This document shows positions 1-5,686 of a stretch of DNA of 6,092 bases, one piece after another. Position 1 is the stretch's first letter. Every line of letters starts with the position of its first letter. The translations under genes were made by a program, and so were the position numbers. The notes under the pieces were generated by a model. It made no database searches. It had not been told where the DNA came from and saw only the letters and a program-made list of their open reading frames with translations. Source of the stretch: Spirochaetia bacterium (GTDB lineage: Bacteria > Spirochaetota > Spirochaetia > Treponematales > Breznakiellaceae); NCBI GenBank assembly GCA_025997655.1, contig BNUW01000141.1, positions 1-6,092 of the forward strand. Direction: 5' to 3'.

Positions 1-336
1 GCCGAAGCCCATTTGGAGGGAGAAGAACTGACCGGCGGTGGAGAATGCGGAGAAGATCAGGGTGAGGTAGAACCCGAGGATGATTCCAATGATGGCCTCC
101 CCGATGAGAAGAAACAGGAAGTGGAGGCCGAAGGGCGCGATGTCCCAGCCCGCAGCCAGGGCCGTGGGGAAAGCGGTAAAGGCGGCAAACCCCGCCAAAG
201 CGATCTTCGCAACCTGGGGTATGCCGTCACTGGACAGCAAGGGCGCGGTTTCGATCATCGCCAAGGCTCGGGCGGCAATCAGGAGAAACACGGGGGCGGA
301 CGCTAAAATGTCGTTAAGAAACTGCGCTTCAATCAA
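1..336 (-). CDS. fliR: Flagellar export gate protein FliR (N-terminal part, cut by window edge)
   Basis: FliR is an inner-membrane subunit of the flagellar type III export gate and works with FliP and FliQ. The first 112 codons are open with no stop and run off the left edge; a complete FliR is about 260 residues. The translated part begins LIEAQFLNDILASAPVF, then has a hydrophobic stretch with RALAMIETAPLLSS (about residues 20-35), the segment GIPQVAKIALAG (about 37-48), and a second membrane region with FLFLLIGEAIIGIILGFYL (about 73-91) ending SLQMGFG. This is the usual FliR N-terminal pattern. I chose the TTG at 336-334 as start: an in-frame TGA lies just upstream, no in-frame ATG fits, and AAGGGG (349-344) stands 7 bases before it. 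It follows fliQ after an unusually long 127-bp gap containing a repeat element. Family identity is clear; the start is fairly sure. Confidence 0.93.
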   Translation of the reverse strand, partial: MIEAQFLNDILASAPVFLLIAARALAMIETAPLLSSDGIPQVAKIALAGFAAFTAFPTALAAGWDIAPFGLHFLFLLIGEAIIGIILGFYLTLIFSAFSTAGQFFSLQMGFG

Positions 337-343
337 CCTGCAA

Positions 344-349
344 CCCCTT
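344..349 (-). promoter_or_regulatory. Ribosome binding site deciding the TTG start of fliR
   Basis: Reading the minus strand, AAGGGG is followed by seven bases and then TTG ATT GAA, the first codons of fliR. It supports a TTG start, because the only nearby ATG codons (358 and 352) are in another frame and reach a TGA at 331-329. Confidence 0.6.
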
Positions 350-370
350 CATATTCATACGAGAATAATT

Positions 371-448
371 TTACCACGGACCACACAGACGACACGGACC
401 AAGAAATAGAATGAGATGGCGCTCTTTCGTCCGTGTGGTCTGTGGTTA
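371..448. repeat. Inverted-repeat element with 9-bp tandem units between fliQ and fliR
   Basis: The left arm (371-394) and right arm (425-448) pair as an inverted repeat over 24 bases with 4 mismatches, around a 30-base loop. The left side is built from three 9-bp units: CACGGACCA (375-383), CACAGACGA (384-392) and CACGGACCA (393-401). The right arm, read on the minus strand, holds two more units, CACAGACCA and CACGGACGA. One mismatch becomes a G-U pair in a transcript of each strand, so either RNA could fold. It encodes nothing recognisable and lies wholly between the fliQ stop and the fliR start. Similar ACCACGGAC...CACGGAC palindromes are, from memory, scattered in many copies in some bacterial genomes, so I infer a dispersed REP-like element. 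There is no U-run after the hairpin, so an intrinsic terminator is unlikely. Confidence 0.75.
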
Positions 449-463
449 CTCTTCTCTTCATTC

Positions 464-733
464 CTACCTCGCCATCGCCGGTATCATCCGGAAAAGCTGC
501 GCCGTATAATCACCCAGGGATGTAAACATCCAGCCCCCCAGAAGCCCCAGCACCAGCAATATGGTCAGCACCTTTGGTACAAAGGTCAGGGTCTGCTCCT
601 GGATGGAAGTGGTGGCCTGCAGTATTGCTACCACCAGCCCCACCACAAGTGCCGACAGTAACAGCGGTGCCGCCAAAATCAGCACCTGAAATATGCCCCC
701 CCGGAGGAGGGAGGTAATCTGCCCAATACTCAT
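464..733 (-). CDS. fliQ: Flagellar export gate protein FliQ
   Basis: FliQ is a small inner-membrane subunit of the type III export gate, assembled with FliP and FliR at the centre of the basal body. The product is 89 residues, the normal family length. It starts MSIGQITSLLRGG and has two membrane helices (about 14-40 and 52-72) separated by the conserved polar turn TTSIQEQTLTFVPK (41-54), a hallmark of FliQ and its secretion homologues (SctS). I chose the ATG at 733 over an in-frame upstream ATG at 766, because the longer form adds an unrelated basic stretch that overlaps the end of fliP, and because AGGAGG (746-741) sits about 8 bases before ATG 733. That ribosome binding site lies directly after the fliP stop, so the two are closely spaced in one transcript. 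Confidence 0.95.
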   Translation of the reverse strand: MSIGQITSLLRGGIFQVLILAAPLLLSALVVGLVVAILQATTSIQEQTLTFVPKVLTILLVLGLLGGWMFTSLGDYTAQLFRMIPAMAR

Positions 734-746
734 ACGATACGCCCTC

Positions 747-1574
747 CTACAGGAACGAACGGACAATCTGGTCCGTCAAAAGCCCCCAGCCGTCCACCAG
801 AATAAAGAGGATCAGCTTGAAGGGCATGGAAATCATTACCGGGGGCAGCATGATCATGCCCATGGACATGAGCGCGCTGGCCACCACCATATCAATTACG
901 ATAAAGGGTATGAACAGTAAAATGCCTATCTTAAAGGCAATGGTAAGCTCGTTGAGGATGAAAGCGGGGACAAGCACGTAGGTGGGGACATCATCCAGGG
1001 TATCCGGGCGGGGCATCTCCCGCATGCTCATGAAGAGTTCGATGTTGCGCTGACCGCTCCGGCTCCGCATCTGGCGGGCCATGAAAAGTTTCAGGGGAGC
1101 CTCGGCGCCGCGGTAGGCTTCCTGCACCGAAATTTCCCCGTCCCGCAGGGGGGCAAAGGCGTTGTTGTAAACGTCCTCAAAGGTGGGCCACATGATAAAC
1201 GCGGTGAGGAACAGGGAAATCCCCAGGATCACCTGGTTGGGGGGCACCTGCTGCAGGGACAGCGCCCGTTTGATAAAGTCCAGCACAATGGAGATGCGCA
1301 GAAAACTGGTACACAGGATGATGATGCTCGGCGCCAGGGAGAGGGCGGTGAGCAGCAATAAAAGCTGGAGGGAAAACGCCACCTCCCGCCCCGATTCGGG
1401 GTTCCGTACCGTAAGGTCGATGAAGGGGATCACCGGGTCCGCAGGCGCCGCAGGGATGCCCATGGTTGGCGGGACGGACAGGTTCGGGAAGGGCTGGGGT
1501 GTCGTCTGAGCCGCCGCCGGGAGGGGGGCGAACAGGGCCAGCAAACATACCGCAAGGAGTGCCGCGCGTCTCAT
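747..1574 (-). CDS. fliP: Flagellar export gate protein FliP
   Basis: FliP forms, with FliR and FliQ, the core of the flagellar type III export gate in the cytoplasmic membrane. The product has 275 residues. A cleavable signal peptide is visible: MRR, then a hydrophobic core to about residue 19, with likely cleavage after PAAA (22). A proline-rich stretch follows (27-50). The family core starts near 65 with FSLQLLLLLTALSLAPSI. The segment LRISIVLDFIKRALSLQQ (92-109) and the C-terminal signature PFIVIDMVVASALMSMGM (223-240) followed by MLPPVMISMPFKL (242-254) are textbook FliP. Several membrane helices are evident (about 68-98, 114-130, 200-231, 243-262). Its ATG overlaps the fliO stop as ATGA, suggesting translational coupling. 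Nothing looks broken. Confidence 0.98.
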   Translation of the reverse strand: MRRAALLAVCLLALFAPLPAAAQTTPQPFPNLSVPPTMGIPAAPADPVIPFIDLTVRNPESGREVAFSLQLLLLLTALSLAPSIIILCTSFLRISIVLDFIKRALSLQQVPPNQVILGISLFLTAFIMWPTFEDVYNNAFAPLRDGEISVQEAYRGAEAPLKLFMARQMRSRSGQRNIELFMSMREMPRPDTLDDVPTYVLVPAFILNELTIAFKIGILLFIPFIVIDMVVASALMSMGMIMLPPVMISMPFKLILFILVDGWGLLTDQIVRSFL

Positions 1575-2212
1575 AGGTTTTGAAGCCTTTCCCGCCGTTT
1601 ACGCAGGTCCTCCGCACTGAATCGCTTATCGGCCATATCGCCGCCGCCGCCAAGACGGCGCAGGATTGCTGCAAAACCCGGCAGCTTCGGCCCGCCGGTC
1701 GGCCCTTTACGGGAATCCTCCAGCAGCATGGCGTCCACCATTTCCCGATCCGTTATTTCCGCGATAAGGGATACGCCGCCGGTTCCTGCGCCGCTTCCCG
1801 CGCCGACGAGCCATGCCTTATTCCCCAGGCTCACCACGAATACCGAACTGCCGGTAGTCAGGGGGGCGCCGGCCAATACCTTGAGGTAGGGATTTTTCTG
1901 TTCAGCCGGGCGGGAAAGGCGTTTGAAGAAGAACACCACTCCGTAGATAGCCGCCGCCGCAAGGGCAAGCACCAGGACCATCCGCAGCACGACAAAAATA
2001 GTGGGGGTTGGCGCGGGAATGGTTGAATCCGGCTCCGTATCCCACTGAAAGACAAAGTCTTCCCCGGCTGCCGCAATGGGGGTAGACTGATCCCCACCGG
2101 TGTCCGGCGTTTGAGCGGATAGTTTGTCGAGATTACCAACAATGAAGCCGATGCTCACCACAAGCACGGCATAAAAAATTTTATGAGATCGATGCAGTTT
2201 TTCCCCTCCCAA
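1571..2212 (-). CDS. fliO: Flagellar biosynthesis protein FliO (FliZ of some spirochete annotations)
   Basis: FliO is a membrane protein that helps FliP assemble into the export gate. The product is about 213 residues. It has an N-terminal hydrophobic segment that looks like a signal peptide (HRSHKIFYAVLVVSIGF, about 7-23, possible cleavage after LSA at 33), a short periplasmic stretch rich in D, T and P (35-70), one strong membrane helix (about 72-96), then KRL and a cytoplasmic FliO-type domain with PYLKVLAGAPLTTGSSVFVVSLGNKAWLVG-like strands (108-137). The tail is basic and helical (SAEDLRKRRERLQ, 199-211). Identification rests on the helix plus domain pattern and on the position directly before fliP; FliO sequences diverge widely. 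The start is uncertain: no ATG is available, TTG at 2212 has only a distant AAGGA, while CTG at 2197 (208 residues) lies 5 bases after a strong GGGAGGGG. Confidence 0.88.
   Translation of the reverse strand: MGGEKLHRSHKIFYAVLVVSIGFIVGNLDKLSAQTPDTGGDQSTPIAAAGEDFVFQWDTEPDSTIPAPTPTIFVVLRMVLVLALAAAAIYGVVFFFKRLSRPAEQKNPYLKVLAGAPLTTGSSVFVVSLGNKAWLVGAGSGAGTGGVSLIAEITDREMVDAMLLEDSRKGPTGGPKLPGFAAILRRLGGGGDMADKRFSAEDLRKRRERLQNL
2203..2210 (-). promoter_or_regulatory. Strong purine-rich ribosome binding site near the fliO start
   Basis: The minus strand reads GGGAGGGG here, followed by AAAAA and then CTG (2197-2195), in frame with fliO. It lies just inside the reading frame if TTG 2212 is the start. 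The good spacing to CTG raises the possibility that translation begins at that rare start codon. The signal-peptide-like segment is intact in either case. Confidence 0.4.
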
Positions 2213-2284
2213 GTAGAAACTGATCCTTAATTATTTATTGTACACCATTGTACTATTTTTGTGCTACCCCTATTTTGCAAACTT
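2213..2284. other. AT-rich gap between fliY and fliO with a short tandem motif
   Basis: This 72-bp gap is much richer in A and T than the flanking genes. It contains ATTGTAC twice (2237-2243 and 2247-2253), spaced exactly 10 bp apart. Read on the coding strand this gives two GTACAAT copies that each contain TACAAT, a passable -10 hexamer. I found no good -35 at a suitable distance, no strong hairpin and no U-tract, so neither a promoter nor a terminator is supported. It divides the motor/switch genes from the export-gate genes. Confidence 0.35.
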
Positions 2285-3328
2285 CTAGCTTAAATCACTC
2301 ATCCGTTCCATGGGGGAAACAATTTCGGTGACCCGGACACCAAAGTTTTCGTCAATAACCACCACTTCGCCCTTTGCAATGAGCTTGTGATTCACCAGTA
2401 TGTCCACCGGTTCCCCGGCAAGTTTATCCAATTCGATGATGGTCCCCTCGCCCATGCCCAGGATTTCCTTGATGAGCTTCTTGGTGCGGCCCAACTCTAC
2501 GGTCATCTCCATGTACACATCCATGATGAGACCGATGTTGCCCGCTTCCTGGGCCGTGGGTTGGGAGGTCAGGGTGGGATACATGACGGACTGCACATTG
2601 GTGGGACCGCCCATGATACCGCCCATGCCGCCGCCTGCGGGAGCCGCCTGAGCCGAAGCCGCAGCGGAGGGTTTGGACGCCGCAGGAGCGGGACCGGCAT
2701 TCAGGGCCCTGGCAATCTCCGCCGCAACCGAGGGGCCGTAGACTTCCCATATTTGATGAGGCGTTCCGTCACCCAGATCAAGCTGGTACTCCGCAACCGG
2801 GAAATCCCCGGCGGGCAGAGCGGCGGCGGCCTTGGGAACATTGGCCGCTTCCGGAGAACCATTGGCGATAGACTTATTACCGGTCTTGGCGGTAAGGGCG
2901 GTGATCTGGGTACCCACAATGGTACCGGCCATTTCCCCAATCACCGACATGGCCATCTCGTCTAACTGGATGTTTTCCTCTTTGTTCATCAGGGCGGCAA
3001 TAGCCTTGGCGGTGTCCTCGGGGAAAAGAAATGTATGTTCACCGGGGAAACCGGCGCTGAAATCCGCCTTAACCGCAGTAACCATGTCCGGGAGTGTTGC
3101 TACCAGGGCGTCCCGGTTAGAATTACTCACCTGGGGGCCGCTCAGGGTAACCGTTGCGCCGGTCATGGTACTCAGGTTGGCGGACTGTGCGCCCACGGTT
3201 CCGGCAAGGTAGCCCTGCAGGGCCGCCGCGTCACCGGTATCCCCGCCGTTGCCGCCCCCGGGACTTGCGGAATCTCCGCCTGACAACAAAGCATCTATTT
3301 CAGCCTGCGAAAGAGCGCTATCGCTCAT
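2285..3328 (-). CDS. fliY: Flagellar rotor switch protein FliY (CheC-like plus FliN-type domain)
   Basis: FliY is a C-ring protein combining a CheY-binding peptide, a CheC-like domain and a FliN-type SpoA domain. The product is 347 residues. Residues 6-18 (LSQAEIDALLSGG) are the N-terminal motif shared by FliM and FliY that receives phosphorylated CheY. A Gly-rich linker (19-34) leads to the CheC-like domain (about 35-205). An Ala/Pro/Gly-rich linker (212-245) follows, and the SpoA domain runs from about 265 to 338 (MEMTVELGRTKKLIKEILG at 273-291, then PVDILVNHKLIAKGEVVVID at 307-326). FliM is excluded because the C-terminus is clearly FliN-like and the typical FliM middle domain is not seen. 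A ribosome binding site GAGGGG lies before the ATG. Only 23 bp separate it from fliL, where fliM is expected. Key acidic/Asn residues of the phosphatase sites appear substituted (see findings). Confidence 0.94.
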   Translation of the reverse strand: MSDSALSQAEIDALLSGGDSASPGGGNGGDTGDAAALQGYLAGTVGAQSANLSTMTGATVTLSGPQVSNSNRDALVATLPDMVTAVKADFSAGFPGEHTFLFPEDTAKAIAALMNKEENIQLDEMAMSVIGEMAGTIVGTQITALTAKTGNKSIANGSPEAANVPKAAAALPAGDFPVAEYQLDLGDGTPHQIWEVYGPSVAAEIARALNAGPAPAASKPSAAASAQAAPAGGGMGGIMGGPTNVQSVMYPTLTSQPTAQEAGNIGLIMDVYMEMTVELGRTKKLIKEILGMGEGTIIELDKLAGEPVDILVNHKLIAKGEVVVIDENFGVRVTEIVSPMERMSDLS

Positions 3329-3351
3329 ACTATTTCCCCCCCTCTTCCCTA

Positions 3352-3918
3352 TTAAAGTTCATTCACATCAATCTGGTAAAACACAATGTTTTTTGCCTTC
3401 GCGGCATTCAGAACCCGGGTATTCAGCGCTTCCATGATCTCCTGCTTCAGCCTGGCTTCATTCTCGGTTGACAGATCCTCACGGTACTTGGAACTGAAAA
3501 AGCTCCGCGTAAAATCCTGCAGTTCAGGGCGCCGGGCGATCAGCTCCGTTTGCGCGTTTTTATCATTCGGATCATACCCGATGCCTAAATTAACCGATAC
3601 CGAGTAAGCGGTGGCATCCTTGGTCCGGGTCCGTATTTGACCAATGCCATCGTAGTATTGGTATTCCGGCCGCTTCCCAATATAGGGGGAAGAGGAATCG
3701 GTCACCACCGTCTGGGACTTTCCACCCCCGTTCATAATTTGAAAGGTGATCACCGTTACGGTAACGATGAAAATCAGCGCCCCAAGGCCGATGGCCGCAA
3801 ACTTGAGCAGATTCGGCAGTAACGCGGCCAAGCCGGCGCCCTTCTTTTTTTTAGCTGCTGCCCCTTCGGTAATTTCCCCGCCGTCATCCAGCGCTACATC
3901 GCCTTCTTCTTCCGCCAT
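3352..3918 (-). CDS. fliL: Flagellar basal body-associated protein FliL
   Basis: FliL is a single-pass inner-membrane protein that associates with the MotA/MotB stator around the basal body; in spirochetes it is linked to stator assembly and motor function. The product is 188 residues. It has an acidic cytoplasmic N-terminus (MAEEEGDVALDDGGE), a basic patch KKKK (23-26), one membrane helix (about 38-62), and a periplasmic domain from about 70 onward. In that domain a strand pattern TAYSVSVNLGIGYD (103-116) precedes the helical ELIARRPELQDFTRSFFSSK (125-144) and the terminal strand NIVFYQIDVNEL (177-188), typical of FliL. The ATG is preceded by GGAGAGG at good spacing. It lies 32 bp after motB and 23 bp before fliY; the usual next gene, fliM, is absent. 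Confidence 0.94.
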   Translation of the reverse strand: MAEEEGDVALDDGGEITEGAAAKKKKGAGLAALLPNLLKFAAIGLGALIFIVTVTVITFQIMNGGGKSQTVVTDSSSPYIGKRPEYQYYDGIGQIRTRTKDATAYSVSVNLGIGYDPNDKNAQTELIARRPELQDFTRSFFSSKYREDLSTENEARLKQEIMEALNTRVLNAAKAKNIVFYQIDVNEL

Positions 3919-3934
3919 GAACTTCCTCTCCTAC

Positions 3935-3963
3935 TTTATAGTACACAATTTTACAAATGTCCA
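3935..3963 (-). promoter_or_regulatory. Candidate internal sigma-70-type promoter before fliL
   Basis: On the minus strand TGGACA (3963-3958, one mismatch to TTGACA) is separated by exactly 17 bases from TATAAA (3940-3935, one mismatch to TATAAT). The -35 lies in the last codons of motB and the -10 in the motB-fliL gap. The expected transcript start, near 3928, would fall in or next to the fliL ribosome binding site. Such a transcript might therefore translate fliL poorly while still carrying fliY and the export genes. This is sequence resemblance only. Confidence 0.35.
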
Positions 3964-4676
3964 TCATCCAGGATGATAACATCCACCCGCCGGTTATAGG
4001 CCCTGCCTTCGGCGGTATCATTCGAGGCTACCGGCGCGGTATGGGCAAAACCCGATACCTGGAAACGCCGTTCATCTACTCCAATATCGGTAAGATAATT
4101 GAGAACACTGATAGACCGGGCGGTGGAAAGTTCCCAATTCGATGGCCAGGGGCCCTCGGGGTCTATCGGGGCATCATCCGTATGGCCTTCGATGCGGAAC
4201 TTCTTCCCCCGCATATCATCAGTATCAGAGGTCAGGAGGGTTCCCAGCCGGAGCAGGATGTCCCGGGTCTGTTCCACGTTGATCCGGGCGCTGGCGGGAT
4301 TAAAGAAGGCGTCCGAGGCCAGGCTTATCACCAGGCCCCGCTCGTCGTGGGTAACCTTGACTTTGTTGGATTTGACCTCCGGGTTAAAGAGGCTTACCGC
4401 CTTTTTTAAAGCCGTACCCAGAGCCCGGCCCCGTTCCATGGAGGGCAGGGAGTTGACGGTATTTCCCAGGTCCGACATTCTCCCGACCCCCAGGTTAGTG
4501 CCCCCGGTGGTGGTATCATTGAAAGCGGCAGCGATGGCTGCCAACGTGGCATCCGTAGACTCATCGGGGTTGAACAGGGCGACAAAGAAACAGAGCATCA
4601 GGGTAACCATGTCTGAATAGGTAACAATCCACTCACCGCCGGAGCCGCCCGCTTCTTTCTTCTGTTTTTTCGCCAT
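3951..4676 (-). CDS. motB: Flagellar stator protein MotB
   Basis: MotB pairs with MotA in the ion-conducting stator and anchors it to peptidoglycan. The product is 241 residues. A short basic N-terminus (MAKKQKKEAGG) precedes the single membrane helix WIVTYSDMVTLMLCFFVALF (16-35), which contains the essential proton-carrying aspartate, Asp22 by alignment with the conserved YxD motif. A linker/plug region follows (36-100). The OmpA-like peptidoglycan-binding domain spans about 115-236 and has EGHTDD (163-168), NWELSTARS (180-188) and the closing NRRVDV (228-233). All signature residues of a working MotB are present. It starts 16 bp after motA with AAGGA in the gap. Proton rather than sodium use is not decided by what is visible. 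Confidence 0.98.
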   Translation of the reverse strand: MAKKQKKEAGGSGGEWIVTYSDMVTLMLCFFVALFNPDESTDATLAAIAAAFNDTTTGGTNLGVGRMSDLGNTVNSLPSMERGRALGTALKKAVSLFNPEVKSNKVKVTHDERGLVISLASDAFFNPASARINVEQTRDILLRLGTLLTSDTDDMRGKKFRIEGHTDDAPIDPEGPWPSNWELSTARSISVLNYLTDIGVDERRFQVSGFAHTAPVASNDTAEGRAYNRRVDVIILDDGHL

Positions 4677-4692
4677 CCCTAATCCTTATGTC

Positions 4693-5475
4693 TTATCCCT
4701 TATCCAATTCTTTTTCCAGCGCCGCACGATCCGCAGGGTTCAAATAGGTAAGAAGCTTCATCCCCAGGATACGGGGATTGTCCCCTGCCTGAATAGAGAG
4801 GACCCCCTCAATGGCCATTTCCTTAACCTTGGATTCCGTGGCGTCCATGGCCTGTAATTTGCCCGATATGGGGATCATTATAAGATTGGCAACCATGGAA
4901 CCGTAGAGGGTGGTGATAAGCGCAACGGCCATGTTCGGGCCCAGGGCGGATTTATCTTCCAGGTTTTTCAACATACCGATAAGCCCGATAACCGTACCCA
5001 ACATGCCAAGCCCCGGCGCCAGGGTACCCCACATATTGACTATCTTGATTTTTGTGATGTGCCGTTCCTGCATCTGGCCTAACTCTGTTTCCATGAGGGT
5101 CCGCACAATCTCCGCATCGGTACCGTCCACCACAAGCCGCAGCCCCTTCTTAATAAACTCATCGTCCAAATCGTCAAGCATTTCTTCCAGCGCCAGGAGT
5201 CCCTCACGGCGGGCTTTTTCCGACATGCTCATAAGCTGCTGGATGATACCCTTTTCGTTAAAGCTGACAGGTTTGAAGGTCAGACCTATGGTGCCAAAAA
5301 CACCAATGGTGTCGGGAATAGAGCCGAAGGTGAAGAGGCCGAAGTAGGAACCCAGCACCACGATCAGGATCGAGGGAAGATCGTAGAAGGTCACCAGGCC
5401 GGATCCGCCGGTGATGATCCCCAGGCCAACCATGCCGAAACAACCGGCAATACCAATTAAGGTTGATAAATTCAT
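4693..5475 (-). CDS. motA: Flagellar stator protein MotA
   Basis: MotA is the membrane stator subunit that surrounds MotB and presses on the rotor protein FliG. The product is 260 residues, the usual length for the spirochete/Gram-positive type. Four membrane helices are visible (about 3-24, 32-54, 147-170, 183-204). The large cytoplasmic loop between helices 2 and 3 holds the rotor-contact region EKARREGLLALEEML (86-100); by alignment Arg89 and Glu97 match the charged pair known from E. coli MotA (Arg90, Glu98). Pro154 in TLAPGLGMLGTVIGLIGML and Pro202 in ANLIMIPISGKL match the conserved prolines (173 and 222 in E. coli). The C-terminal part includes GDNPRILGMKLLTYL. GAGGAG precedes the ATG and overlaps the end of flbD. 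Nothing is missing. Confidence 0.98.
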   Translation of the reverse strand: MNLSTLIGIAGCFGMVGLGIITGGSGLVTFYDLPSILIVVLGSYFGLFTFGSIPDTIGVFGTIGLTFKPVSFNEKGIIQQLMSMSEKARREGLLALEEMLDDLDDEFIKKGLRLVVDGTDAEIVRTLMETELGQMQERHITKIKIVNMWGTLAPGLGMLGTVIGLIGMLKNLEDKSALGPNMAVALITTLYGSMVANLIMIPISGKLQAMDATESKVKEMAIEGVLSIQAGDNPRILGMKLLTYLNPADRAALEKELDKG

Positions 5476-5481
5476 CCCGCG

Positions 5482-5679
5482 TTACTCCTCATTCTTAAAG
5501 CCGCCGATACGTCTGCGGTATTCCACGATCCGGTCGATAATTTCGTTTATGGTTTCCTTGACCACAATAATCTTGCCGGACAGCATTTGAAGGGTAGCAT
5601 CCGGATGAACTTCGATGGACTCAATCTGATGCGGATTTAAATAGTATTCCATGCCGTTCAGCCGGGTTACCTTAATCAT
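5482..5679 (-). CDS. flbD: FlbD family flagellar protein
   Basis: This 65-residue protein matches the small FlbD family found in spirochete and Gram-positive motility operons (the name is shared with, but the protein is unrelated to, the Caulobacter FlbD regulator). It begins MIKVTRLNGMEYYLNP, where the LNG...NP pattern is the family hallmark. It continues with QIESIEVHPDATLQMLSGK (18-36), then an IIVVKET strand and a helix ending in YRRRIGG. In Bacillus the homologue (SwrD) is reported to increase flagellar motor power, which fits a location just before motA. It has no membrane segment, so it is probably cytoplasmic. Its stop lies 6 bp before the motA start and its start 7 bp after flgE. Confidence 0.93.
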   Translation of the reverse strand: MIKVTRLNGMEYYLNPHQIESIEVHPDATLQMLSGKIIVVKETINEIIDRIVEYRRRIGGFKNEE

Positions 5680-5686
5680 TTACCTA

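Noticed and set aside
13..409. Long plus-strand open frames of 97 and 109 codons at the left end
   Set aside because: They lie opposite the start of fliR and have low-complexity compositions (G/E/D-rich or A/R/K-rich) typical of the antisense of GC-rich coding DNA. The minus strand gives a clear FliR sequence.
371..448. Intrinsic transcription terminator between fliQ and fliR
   Set aside because: The hairpin is long with a 30-base loop, and on the coding strand it is followed by AAAATTATTC rather than a T-run. Its tandem 9-bp build points to a repeat element.
371..448. CRISPR array
   Set aside because: The units are only 9 bp, directly adjacent without spacers, and partly inverted. There are no cas genes.
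734..766. Eleven-codon N-terminal extension of fliQ from an upstream ATG
   Set aside because: The extension (MSVRSCRRAYR) overlaps the end of fliP, is unlike FliQ N-termini, and a strong AGGAGG directs the start to ATG 733.
2387..2965. 192-codon plus-strand open frame
   Set aside because: It is opposite fliY, is rich in G, R and H, and has no recognisable domain. The FliY reading is unambiguous.
2285..3328. Calling this gene fliM or a fliM-fliY fusion
   Set aside because: The N-terminal EIDALL motif is shared by both families, but the following region is CheC-like and the C-terminus is FliN-type. The length fits a single FliY, with no second SpoA domain.
4099..4620. 173-codon plus-strand open frame
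   Set aside because: It is antisense to motB, whose OmpA-like domain and membrane helix are clear.
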